From assembly GCF_000960995.1 (NCBI RefSeq), contig NZ_CP009435.1, forward strand, positions 2,418,001 to 2,482,000: a stretch of 64,000 bases of DNA. The letters run 5' to 3'. Below the pieces are notes generated by a model that was not told the DNA's origin, did no database searches, and was given only the letters and a program-made list of their open reading frames with translations. The first letter of the stretch is position 1, and the number at the start of each line of letters is the position of its first letter. Origin of the DNA: Burkholderia glumae LMG 2196 = ATCC 33617. GTDB taxonomy: Bacteria; Pseudomonadota; Gammaproteobacteria; Burkholderiales; Burkholderiaceae. This document shows positions 57,470-64,000 of the stretch, piece after piece. Both the position numbers and the translations under genes were made by a program.

Positions 57470-58945
57470 TCAGGCCTCCTCGGCCCACGACATGTTGTCA
57501 CGCGCGAGCAGCGCCGACGACGCGGCCGGCCCGAAGGTGCCCGCCGTGTAGAGCCGCGGCCGGTCGCCGGGCTGATGCCAGCCGTCGAGGATCGGCTCGA
57601 TCCAGGTCCAGGCCGCTTCCAGTTCGTCGCGGCGCATGAAATGGGTGAGGCGGCCGCGGATCACGTCGATCAGCAGCCGCTCGTAGGCTTCGGCGCGCCG
57701 CTCGGGGATCGCCTGCTGCAGGTCGAGGTTGAGGCTGACGGGCACCATGTTCATGCCGCTGCCCGGTTCCTTCGCGAGCATCTGCAGCTGGATCGATTCC
57801 TCGGGCTGCAACTGGATCACGAGCCGGTTGCTGTAGTGGCGCGGGCCGTTCGGGATGATCGAGAACGGCAGATCGGCGAACTCGATGACGATCTCCGACT
57901 GGCGCTTCTGCATCCGCTTGCCGGTGCGCAGGAAGAACGGCACGTTGGCCCAGCGCCAGTTGTTGATGTGCGCGCGCAGCGCGACGAAAGTCTCCGCGCG
58001 GCTGTCGGCCGGCACGTTGTCCTCTTCCAGATAGCCCTTGACGGGCTTGCCGTCCACGGCGCCGGCCGCGTACTGGCCGCGCACCGTGTCGCGGGCGATG
58101 TCGGCGGGCGTCATCGGCCGCAGCGAGCGCAGCACCTTCAGCTTTTCGTCGCGCACCGCGTCGGGGTCGAGCGAGACGGGCGGCTCCATCGCCACGATGC
58201 ACAGCAGCTGCAGCAGGTGGTTCTGCACCATGTCGCGCAGCGCGCCGGTGTGATCGTAGAAGCCGGCGCGGCTGCCCACGCCGACCGTCTCGGCCACCGT
58301 GATCTGCACGCTGCGGATGTATGGCGCCTGCCACAGCGGCCCGAAGATCGGGTTGCCGAAACGCAGCACCATCAGGTTCTGCACCGTTTCCTTGCCGAGA
58401 TAGTGGTCGATCCGGTAGATCTGCGATTCGGCGAAATGCCTGCCGACCGCGTTGTTGATCGCCTGCGCCGAGGCCAGGTCGTGGCCGAGCGGCTTTTCCA
58501 GCACTACGCGCGAATGCGCGTCGACCAGACCGGCGGCCGAGAGGTTGTCGCAGATGGTCGTGAACAGCTCGGGCGAGGTGGACAGGTAGAACACGCGGAT
58601 CGCCTCGCTGCGCGAGGCCTCGGCGAGCCGTTGGTAGTCGCCCGGCTCGTTGACGTCGATCAGCGTGTACTGGAACAGATCGAGGAAGTGGTTCCAGGCC
58701 TGCGCGTCGAATGCCTTCGCGTCGATGAACGGCCGCGACTGCTCCTCCATGAACCTGCGGTAGCCGTCGATGCCCCAGTCGCGCCGGCCGACCGCGATGA
58801 TGCGCGTCTCGGGCGGCAGGTTGCGGTGCAGGTGCGCCATGTACAGCGCGGGCAGCAGCTTGCGGGCGGCGAGGTCGCCGCCGCCGCCGAAGATGATCAT
58901 GTCGACGGGCAGTTCGGATGCGGTCGGGTTGGGCTGATTCGTCAT
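57470..58945 (-). CDS. zwf: Glucose-6-phosphate 1-dehydrogenase
   Basis: Zwf oxidises glucose 6-phosphate to 6-phosphogluconolactone, making NADPH for the Entner-Doudoroff and pentose phosphate routes. It has 491 residues. IFGGGGDLAARKLLPALY (about 18-35) is the nucleotide-binding start, with an extra Gly in place of the more usual GASGDL form; RIDHYLGKE carries the catalytic His region. The ATG 58945 is preferred to an in-frame TTG at 58963. It stands apart from pgl and edd, which usually accompany zwf. Confidence 0.95.
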   Translation of the reverse strand: MTNQPNPTASELPVDMIIFGGGGDLAARKLLPALYMAHLHRNLPPETRIIAVGRRDWGIDGYRRFMEEQSRPFIDAKAFDAQAWNHFLDLFQYTLIDVNEPGDYQRLAEASRSEAIRVFYLSTSPELFTTICDNLSAAGLVDAHSRVVLEKPLGHDLASAQAINNAVGRHFAESQIYRIDHYLGKETVQNLMVLRFGNPIFGPLWQAPYIRSVQITVAETVGVGSRAGFYDHTGALRDMVQNHLLQLLCIVAMEPPVSLDPDAVRDEKLKVLRSLRPMTPADIARDTVRGQYAAGAVDGKPVKGYLEEDNVPADSRAETFVALRAHINNWRWANVPFFLRTGKRMQKRQSEIVIEFADLPFSIIPNGPRHYSNRLVIQLQPEESIQLQMLAKEPGSGMNMVPVSLNLDLQQAIPERRAEAYERLLIDVIRGRLTHFMRRDELEAAWTWIEPILDGWHQPGDRPRLYTAGTFGPAASSALLARDNMSWAEEA

Positions 58946-59367
58946 GGGTGGTTCGCGGGTCAAGATCGATGAGCGTTGAACGAAAGGTGGTGCGGCATGC
59001 CGCAGTGCGGCGGAAAGTCCTAGTTTGCACGGTTTTGCGTGACTCCGTGTGGTCAGGCTGCGCTTTCGCGCGCCCGGAACGCGCCGGTCCCCCGCCAGCG
59101 GCCGCCGCGCGGCATGTTGCGCGGGTCGCGACTAAACACGGCGCGGCATCGGGGTGGCGGGGCGGTGCCGCATGAACGCGTGCAGGCCCGGCAGGCCACG
59201 GCTTGAGGTGATGCGTCGATGACGACGTCGCCAACGCGGCGTCGTGCCGGCGGCCCGGCCCGCGGGCTCGATTCCGTCGATCAGGAATGCGAACCAGAAG
59301 GGCCGTCGAGCAGGCACGCGCGGCATGCCCGCGAGGGCATCCGGTTGCTGCGCGCGGCGCGCCGTGC
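58946..59367. other. 422-nt gap between zwf and the XRE-cupin gene
   Basis: No convincing gene is seen on either strand. It holds the upstream region of zwf, including a perfect 14-bp palindrome TGCGGCATGCCGCA (58991-59004) 46 nt from the start codon. Promoter boxes are not clear. Confidence 0.5.
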
Positions 59368-59952
59368 TCAGGACGGCGCGGTGCCGGCGGCCGGCTCGTC
59401 GCCGCTGATCACGAGCAGCACTTGCGCCGTCTTCGCGCCCAGCGAGCGGATCCGGTGCGGCACCTGCGCGTTGAAGTAGACGGCGTCGCCGGTCGCGAGC
59501 GTGACCTTCTGCGACGCGAAATCGATCTCGATCCTGCCGCTGTGAACGAACAGGAATTCCTCGCCCGCGTGTTCCCTGAATTCGGACGTCGTGAAATCGT
59601 GCGCCGGGCGGATCATGAACGGCAGCAGCCGCTTGCGTCCCGCTTCGGCCGCGATCACCTCGTAGCCGCTTTGCGCGTCGTCCGGCGCGCGGCTCATGCG
59701 CAGCCGCTCGTCGGCCCGCACCACGGTGATCGCCTGTTCGTCGCCGTCGGCCGAGAACAACTGCCCGACCTCGACGTGCAGCGCCTGCGCAAGCTGCATC
59801 GCGACCGCCACCGACGGCGTGCTGAGGCCGCGCTCGACCTTCGACAGATAGCTCTTCGTCAGGCCCGCGCGCTCGGCCAGGTCCTGCAGGCTCAGGCCGA
59901 GCTGTTTTCTCAGCAGCTTCAGACGAATCGCCCCCAAGGCTTTCCCCTTCAT
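59368..59952 (-). CDS. XRE-family regulator with cupin domain
   Basis: This probable DNA-binding regulator has an N-terminal helix-turn-helix (about 5-60; LSLQDLAERAGLTKSYLSKVE) and a C-terminal cupin sensor (about 100-180; EEFLFVHSGRIEIDF and GDAVYFNAQVPHRI). It has 194 residues from ATG 59952. A GTG at 59973 would add seven residues but would place the start inside a palindrome, so the ATG is preferred. It diverges from a class II aldolase gene and may control it and itself. The ligand of the cupin is unknown. Confidence 0.88.
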   Translation of the reverse strand: MKGKALGAIRLKLLRKQLGLSLQDLAERAGLTKSYLSKVERGLSTPSVAVAMQLAQALHVEVGQLFSADGDEQAITVVRADERLRMSRAPDDAQSGYEVIAAEAGRKRLLPFMIRPAHDFTTSEFREHAGEEFLFVHSGRIEIDFASQKVTLATGDAVYFNAQVPHRIRSLGAKTAQVLLVISGDEPAAGTAPS

Positions 59953-59966
59953 TGATTTATCGTTGA

Positions 59967-59983
59967 ATGACACGTCGTGTCAT
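59967..59983. promoter_or_regulatory. 17-bp palindromic operator candidate
   Basis: ATGACACGTCGTGTCAT is a perfect palindrome with 8-nt arms around a central T. It touches the T of the aldolase -10 box TATAAT (59983-59988) and lies 15 nt before the regulator ATG. It is the likely binding site of the XRE-cupin protein. Confidence 0.55.
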
Positions 59984-59988
59984 ATAAT
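59983..59988 (+). promoter_or_regulatory. -10 box of the class II aldolase gene
   Basis: A consensus TATAAT lies 68 nt before the aldolase ATG. The nearest -35 candidates are TCGTTG (17-nt spacing, poor) and TTGAAT (14-nt spacing), so the promoter is probably controlled through the overlapping palindrome. Confidence 0.6.
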
Positions 59989-60055
59989 ACCCAGCGTGTA
60001 CTGTCGGCACGATGCCGGTCGCCCGACATCCGCCGGTTCACCTGGAGATGCTGCA

Positions 60056-60838
60056 ATGGCCGAAACGCTGAGTCTGTCGAAATCCGAGCTGGTTGCCCGT
60101 TCGCAGGCGCAACTGGATACCACGCTGTCCGTGCGCAACTGGACGACGCGCCAGAAGCTGGCCCTGACGTGCCGCATTCTATTCGACGGCGGCCACGATT
60201 CGGGCCTCGCCGGCCAGATCACGGCGCGCGCCGAGGATCCCGACACCTATTACACCCAGCCGTTCGGCCATGGTTTCGACGAGATCACCGAGACGAACCT
60301 GCTGGTGGTCGACCAGGACCTGAAGACGGTGGACGGCCGCGGCATGCCGAATCCGGCGAATCGCTTCCACACCTGGGTCTACCGCGCGCGCCCCGATGTG
60401 AACTGCATCATCCACACCCATCCGCTGCACGTCTCGGCGCTGTCGATGCTGGAAGTGCCGCTGGCCGTGTCGCACATGGATACCTGCCCGCTCTACGACG
60501 ATTGCGCGTTCCTCGAAAAATGGCCCGGCGTGCCGGTGGGCAACGAGGAGGGCGAGATCATCTCGGCCGCGCTCGGCGGCAAGCGCGCGGTGCTGCTCGC
60601 GCATCATGGCATGCTGGTGACCGGCAAGACCGTCGAGGAAGCGTGCTCGCTCGCGCTGCTGATGGAGCGCGCCGCGCGCCTGCAACTCGCCGCGATGGCC
60701 GCCGGCCCGATCCGCCCGATCCCCGAGGCTCTCGCCGCCGAGGCGCACGACTGGATCTCGACGCCGAAGCGCCACGCCGTCGCCTTCGACTATTACGCGC
60801 GCCGCGCGCTGCGCGCCCATCCCGACTGTCTGGCCTGA
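60056..60838 (+). CDS. Class II aldolase/adducin family protein
   Basis: This 260-residue protein is of the zinc-dependent class II aldolase/adducin fold. Metal histidines are in CIIHTHPLHVS (about 120) and AHHGML (about 182). Members include L-fuculose-phosphate aldolase and epimerases, but several Burkholderia paralogues have no known substrate. It lies next to a divergent XRE-cupin regulator, which suggests inducible catabolism. CTGGAG at 60042-60047 is the ribosome-binding site. Confidence 0.86.
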   Translation: MAETLSLSKSELVARSQAQLDTTLSVRNWTTRQKLALTCRILFDGGHDSGLAGQITARAEDPDTYYTQPFGHGFDEITETNLLVVDQDLKTVDGRGMPNPANRFHTWVYRARPDVNCIIHTHPLHVSALSMLEVPLAVSHMDTCPLYDDCAFLEKWPGVPVGNEEGEIISAALGGKRAVLLAHHGMLVTGKTVEEACSLALLMERAARLQLAAMAAGPIRPIPEALAAEAHDWISTPKRHAVAFDYYARRALRAHPDCLA

Positions 60839-61140
60839 TCCCGGGCGGACGCAGCGCACTGCGCCGGCCCGATGTGGGGGCGCATCGCGCCGGCCAACCG
60901 CTGGTGCTCAAGCGCGCTGTCGACGCAATTCCCCGACGCAAAGCCGCCGGCCGGACGCGACGCGCTGAAGGGGCGGCCGTGAACGGGGCAGCGCCGGACG
61001 GCCTCGTTCCCGAGCATGACCGGCCTGCCGTGGTGGCGGACGCGACAGGCGGCACCGGCATGCGTCGATTTGACGCGCAGCAGTGTGTTGGTGGCGTGCA
61101 ATCGGGGTCAGCAATCCATCAATCGGGGCAGCAACCGGGC
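60839..61140. other. 302-nt gap after the aldolase gene
   Basis: No gene or clear terminator is seen. Both strands contain only short GC-driven frames without a ribosome-binding site. Confidence 0.5.
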
Positions 61141-61305
61141 TCAGAAATGCACGGTGGTGCCGCAGGCGCCGCCTATCCAGTCCTTGCTGCCGGCCCCGCG
61201 GCAGAACACGCCGCATCCGCCAAGCGCGAGCATCAGCACGGTGCAGGCCAGCAGAACACCGCGTCGTCGGCGGGTTCGCCTCACGATCGTCTGATGGATG
61301 GTCAT
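61141..61305 (-). CDS. Very small predicted lipoprotein (54 residues)
   Basis: A 54-residue product has a basic N-terminus (RRTRRRRG), a hydrophobic stretch and the lipobox LGGC at about 32-35. It is followed by a short, Cys- and Gly-rich mature peptide of about 20 residues ending TTVHF. AAGGGA lies just before the ATG at 61305. Similar tiny lipoproteins occur in Burkholderia, but the function is unknown. The size is like entericidins, though no antidote partner is seen. The frame is open upstream to 61371, but that lacks signals. Confidence 0.68.
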   Translation of the reverse strand: MTIHQTIVRRTRRRRGVLLACTVLMLALGGCGVFCRGAGSKDWIGGACGTTVHF

Positions 61306-61483
61306 CGTTCCCTTGAAAGGCGCCGCCGACGCGGGCATTGGCGCTGGCGTTCGAGCTTCCCGAATCAGCATGGCGGCTTTCCTTCAGGGATCGCGACCGG
61401 GAGTCGAGCATTTGCTCGACAGGGCTGGCGCTTGCCCGATCCCCTGTTAAAATCGCTAGGACGTTTTGCCCTGACTTGTCCGA

Positions 61484-61885
61484 ATGAGACTGCTTGATGC
61501 CTTGGTCGAACAGCGCATCGCTGCCGCTGCCGCGCGCGGTGAGTTCGACGATTTGCCGGGAGCCGGCGCACCGATGGAACTGGACGACGATCTGCTCGTC
61601 CCGGCCGAGGTGCGGATGGCCAATCGGATCCTGAAGAACGCGGGCTTCGTGCCGCCCGCGGTCGAGCAGTTGCGGGCGCTGCGCAATCTGCAGGATGAAA
61701 TGCGGGCGGTCGACGATCGCGCGACCCGTTGCCGTCTGCAGGCGAAAGTGCTCGCCTGCGACATGGCCCTCGAATCCCTGCGCGGCGGCCCCCTCGTGGT
61801 GCCGCGCGAATACTGCCGCCGCATTGCCGAACGCCTGTCCGAGCGCGCGCTCGACGACGGCGCCGGCGAAGCGGGGGCCGCATGA
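61484..61885 (+). CDS. DUF1992 (DnaJ-C28 homology) protein
   Basis: This 133-residue protein has the DUF1992 domain: LLDALVEQRIAAAAARGEFDDLPGAGAP near the N-terminus and the RMANRILKNAGFVPP block. The function is unknown; homologous segments occur in the DnaJ-like protein DNAJC28. It overlaps tadA by 4 nt (ATGA), so the two are coupled. A TAAAAT box lies 31 nt upstream. Confidence 0.88.
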   Translation: MRLLDALVEQRIAAAAARGEFDDLPGAGAPMELDDDLLVPAEVRMANRILKNAGFVPPAVEQLRALRNLQDEMRAVDDRATRCRLQAKVLACDMALESLRGGPLVVPREYCRRIAERLSERALDDGAGEAGAA

Positions 61886-62490
61886 ACGCCGAATCCGGCG
61901 ATTCGTTACTCCCGCCCGCCTCGCCAGACCCCGCCGCCTGCGCGCTGCCGCCGCTCGATCCGGGCGCCGAGCGCGACCGCCGCTTCATGCGGCTCGCGCT
62001 GGCCGCGGCCGACGCGGCACGGGCCGCCGGCGAAGTGCCGGTGGGCGCCGTGCTGGTGCGCGGCGACCAGGTAATCGCGCGCGGCTTCAACCATCCCATC
62101 AGCGGCCACGATCCGTCCGCGCATGCCGAAATGGCCGCTCTGCGCGAGGCCGCGCACACGCTCGGCAACTATCGCCTGCCCGGCTGCGAGCTCTACGTCA
62201 CGCTCGAACCATGCCTGATGTGCTCCGGTGCGATCATGCACGCGCGTATCGCGCGCGTGGTGTACGGCGCGGCGGATCCGAAAACGGGCGCCTGCGGTAG
62301 TGTGGTCGACGCCTTCGCGAATCCGCAGCTGAACCACCACACGAGCGTGACGGGCGGGGTGCTGGCCGACGAGTGCGGCCACACGCTGCGTGCGTTCTTC
62401 GCCGAACGCCGCCGTGCCGCCCGCGAGGCACGGCGCGCGCGCGCCGCGTCCGCCGGAGCGTGCGATTCGGCCGCGCCCGGCGCCGACTGA
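61882..62490 (+). CDS. tadA: tRNA-specific adenosine deaminase
   Basis: TadA converts A34 to inosine in tRNA-Arg(ACG), and is essential in E. coli. It has 202 residues. The zinc site is H81-A-E83 and C111-x2-C114 (PCLMC). The N-terminal about 30 residues and the C-terminal Arg/Ala tail are extensions beyond the core. It overlaps the DUF1992 gene by 4 nt and precedes ldcA by 70 nt. Confidence 0.95.
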   Translation: MNAESGDSLLPPASPDPAACALPPLDPGAERDRRFMRLALAAADAARAAGEVPVGAVLVRGDQVIARGFNHPISGHDPSAHAEMAALREAAHTLGNYRLPGCELYVTLEPCLMCSGAIMHARIARVVYGAADPKTGACGSVVDAFANPQLNHHTSVTGGVLADECGHTLRAFFAERRRAAREARRARAASAGACDSAAPGAD

Positions 62491-62560
62491 ACCAGTCGCG
62501 GTGGCGCGGCTCTAATCGGGCAATCCCAGCCGGGCCAGTCCCTTTTTTCTCCGCGAGCCG

Positions 62561-63502
62561 ATGACGAATCCCTCCTCCCTGCCACGCACGATCCGTCTGC
62601 TGGCCCCCTCCGGTTACCCGCATGATCCGCTCGCGGTGCAGCGCGCGCTCGAGCGCCTCAGCAACGCGCAGCACGTGCTGCAAAACCTGATCGCCGTCGA
62701 GCGGCGCTACCTGCGGTTCGCCGGCACCGACGGCGAACGCGCCGCCGACCTGAACCATCTCGCCGATCCGTCGCAGCCGCTGCCCGACATCGGGCTCGCG
62801 GTGCGCGGCGGCTACGGCGCCGTGCGCATCCTGCACGGGCTCGACTATCGCGGGCTCGAGCGCCGCCTGCGCGATCAGCCGGTTGCGCTGTGCGGCCACA
62901 GCGATTTCACCGCGATCCAGCTCGCGCTGCTCGCGAAGTCGCGCGTGAAGACCTTCGGCGGCCCGATGCTGTCGGCCGATTTCGGCGCCGAAACGCCGAG
63001 CGAATTCACCATGACGCAGTTCTGGACGACGCTCACGCAGCCGTCCGCGACGATCGTGGCCGAGGTGCCGCAGCAGCAGTCGGCGGACGTGGCGGGCACG
63101 CTCTGGGGCGGCAACCTCGCGATCCTCGCCTCGCTGGTCGGCACACCGTACATGCCGCAGATCGAGGGCGGCATCCTGTTCATCGAGGACGTCAACGAGC
63201 AGCCGTTCCGCATCGAGCGGATGATCTATACGCTGCATTTCGCCGGCATCCTCGCGCGCCAGCAGGCGCTGGTGCTGGGCCAGTTCACCGGCGCGCGCGC
63301 GTTCGACTACGACAACGGCTACGATCTGCAGGCCGTGATCGACCAGATGCGCGAGGTGATCGGCATCCCGATCATCACCGGCCTGCAGTTCGGCCATGTG
63401 CCGGACCTGCTGACGCTGCCGGTGGGCGGCCAGGCGCGGCTCGTCGCGAACCAACACGGTTTCCGCCTGAGCGTCTCGGACTATCCGGTGCTGGGCGGCT
63501 GA
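62561..63502 (+). CDS. ldcA: LD-carboxypeptidase (peptidase S66)
   Basis: This cytoplasmic enzyme cuts the terminal D-Ala from murein tetrapeptides during recycling. It has 313 residues. The nucleophile is S114 in CGHSDFT; IRLLAPSGYP near the N-terminus and LWGGNLAILASLVGTP are family blocks. The Glu and His of the triad lie further on, around FIEDVNE and LQFGHVPD. A strong terminator follows. Confidence 0.93.
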   Translation: MTNPSSLPRTIRLLAPSGYPHDPLAVQRALERLSNAQHVLQNLIAVERRYLRFAGTDGERAADLNHLADPSQPLPDIGLAVRGGYGAVRILHGLDYRGLERRLRDQPVALCGHSDFTAIQLALLAKSRVKTFGGPMLSADFGAETPSEFTMTQFWTTLTQPSATIVAEVPQQQSADVAGTLWGGNLAILASLVGTPYMPQIEGGILFIEDVNEQPFRIERMIYTLHFAGILARQQALVLGQFTGARAFDYDNGYDLQAVIDQMREVIGIPIITGLQFGHVPDLLTLPVGGQARLVANQHGFRLSVSDYPVLGG

Positions 63503-63527
63503 GGTTCTGGCCGACGGGCGCGAAACG

Positions 63528-63550
63528 AGGCGGGCGACCGCCTTTTTTTT
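63528..63550 (+). terminator. Intrinsic terminator after ldcA
   Basis: AGGCGG (63528-63533) pairs with CCGCCT (63538-63543) around a GCGA tetraloop, followed by seven more T. It is the clearest terminator in the window. Confidence 0.92.
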
Positions 63551-63622
63551 CATCCACATAAGCAACTAACGGTCTGACATCGCGGGCCCCTCCGAATGGC
63601 TGGCCGCACCAAGCCGATGCTT

Positions 63623-63777
63623 AAATTGTTGACAAAAATAATGCCTGATTTCGACGCGATGGCGTGAGCAGACTGGATTTCAGCGCGATCCATCGCCGCT
63701 TGACCGGCGTCTGCACCTCATGAGAGCCGAAACATGCCCGATTGCGGTGCAATGATAGTGATGGAAATTGTTGACAA
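63623..63777 (+). repeat. Two direct copies of a 13-bp operator-like site
   Basis: AAATTGTTGACAA occurs at 63623-63635 and 63765-63777, 142 bp apart. The core TTGTTGACAA is an inverted repeat (TTGT-TG-ACAA), the form bound by many FCD-type GntR regulators. The second copy contains the -35 box of the adjacent promoter. The interval between the copies (about 130 nt) shows no gene. Confidence 0.6.
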
Positions 63778-63798
63778 TGTTTATGTCCACTCTAGGAT
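63771..63798 (+). promoter_or_regulatory. Promoter of the GntR-family gene
   Basis: A consensus -35 TTGACA (63771-63776) is followed after 16 nt by TAGGAT (63793-63798). The ATG is 16 nt further on. The -35 overlaps an operator-like inverted repeat, consistent with autorepression. Confidence 0.65.
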
Positions 63799-63813
63799 GC
63801 TGAACATAACGAG

Positions 63814-64000
63814 ATGACGAACATGATGAAGAAGGCAACCGCCGCACCCGTGAGTGCGGCGGAGGCGATCGCCGAGCGCATCCGCGCGGCGATTCTCGAG
63901 CACCGGCTCGCGCCGGGCGCGAAGCTGACCGAAGCGCAGCTCTGTGACGTGTTCGGCGTGAAGCGCGGCACGATCCGGCAGGCGCTCGCGCTGCTCGCGA
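63814..64000 (+). CDS. GntR-family regulator (partial, window end)
   Basis: The 62 visible residues form the start of a winged helix-turn-helix of the GntR family: AAEAIAERIRAAILEHRLAPG, then KLTEAQLCDVFGVKRGTIRQALALLA. The spacing fits FadR-type (FCD) proteins. The gene runs off the window, so the ligand domain and length are unknown. The start is ATG 63814; ATGs at 63823 and 63826 are possible. The GAG just before the ATG is a weak ribosome-binding site. Confidence 0.85.
   Translation, partial: MTNMMKKATAAPVSAAEAIAERIRAAILEHRLAPGAKLTEAQLCDVFGVKRGTIRQALALLA

Overview
The window is a gene-dense, high-GC stretch of a betaproteobacterial chromosome. Gene content, gene order and protein sequences (dapC-dapD-yffB-dapE-prmB; map-glnD-rluB diverging from rpsB-tsf; the pyrH-to-rnhB envelope cluster; smpB diverging from ratA-rnfH; a DUF2866 protein) fit Burkholderia sensu stricto. 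A plant-associated or related species is possible, but the species cannot be fixed from the sequence alone. Nearly everything is conserved core genome. I see no rRNA, tRNA, CRISPR array, prophage, insertion sequence or integrase.

Layout. 0.2-5 kb: alr, radA, a small DUF2866 protein and an ABC-F ATPase. 5-12 kb: glutathione peroxidase, then on the minus strand the lysine/diaminopimelate genes dapC, dapD, an ArsC-like reductase, dapE and prmB, with a cardiolipin synthase beyond. 12-21 kb, plus strand: a DMT permease, smc, zipA, ligA and def, i.e. chromosome condensation, division, DNA ligation and N-terminal processing. 21-26.4 kb, minus strand: map, glnD and a pseudouridine synthase with a long repetitive tail. 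26.6-41.7 kb, plus strand: rpsB-tsf-pyrH-frr-uppS-cdsA-dxr-rseP-bamA-skp-lpxD-fabZ-lpxA-lpxB-rnhB, joining translation factors to isoprenoid, phospholipid, lipid A and outer-membrane assembly. 41.7-48.5 kb: an rRNA/tRNA methyltransferase, the divergent ppsR/ppsA pair, NfeD-QmcA and smpB. 48.5-55.6 kb: ratA-rnfH, a frameshifted DMT permease, guaB-membrane protein-guaA and a DUF72 protein. 55.9-64 kb: an NCS1 permease, zwf, an XRE-cupin regulator diverging from a class II aldolase, a tiny lipoprotein, DUF1992-tadA, ldcA and the start of a GntR regulator cut by the window edge.

The genes act together mainly in envelope biogenesis. DAP and alanine racemization feed peptidoglycan, uppS and dxr feed the lipid carrier, lpxD/A/B with fabZ make lipid A, bamA and skp assemble porins, and rseP relays envelope stress. 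No clearly new multi-gene system is visible.

The observations most worth a second look are: (1) an untranslated ppsA leader that can close a 24-position helix, including three G.U pairs, around two terminator-like hairpins; (2) an arginine-rich insertion of about 56 residues in LigA, with CGG-heavy codon use, between the OB fold and the zinc finger; (3) 14-residue tandem repeats in the N-terminus of the RluB-type synthase; (4) a perfect 17-bp palindrome over the promoter between the XRE-cupin regulator and the aldolase; and (5) paired operator-like repeats before the truncated GntR gene.
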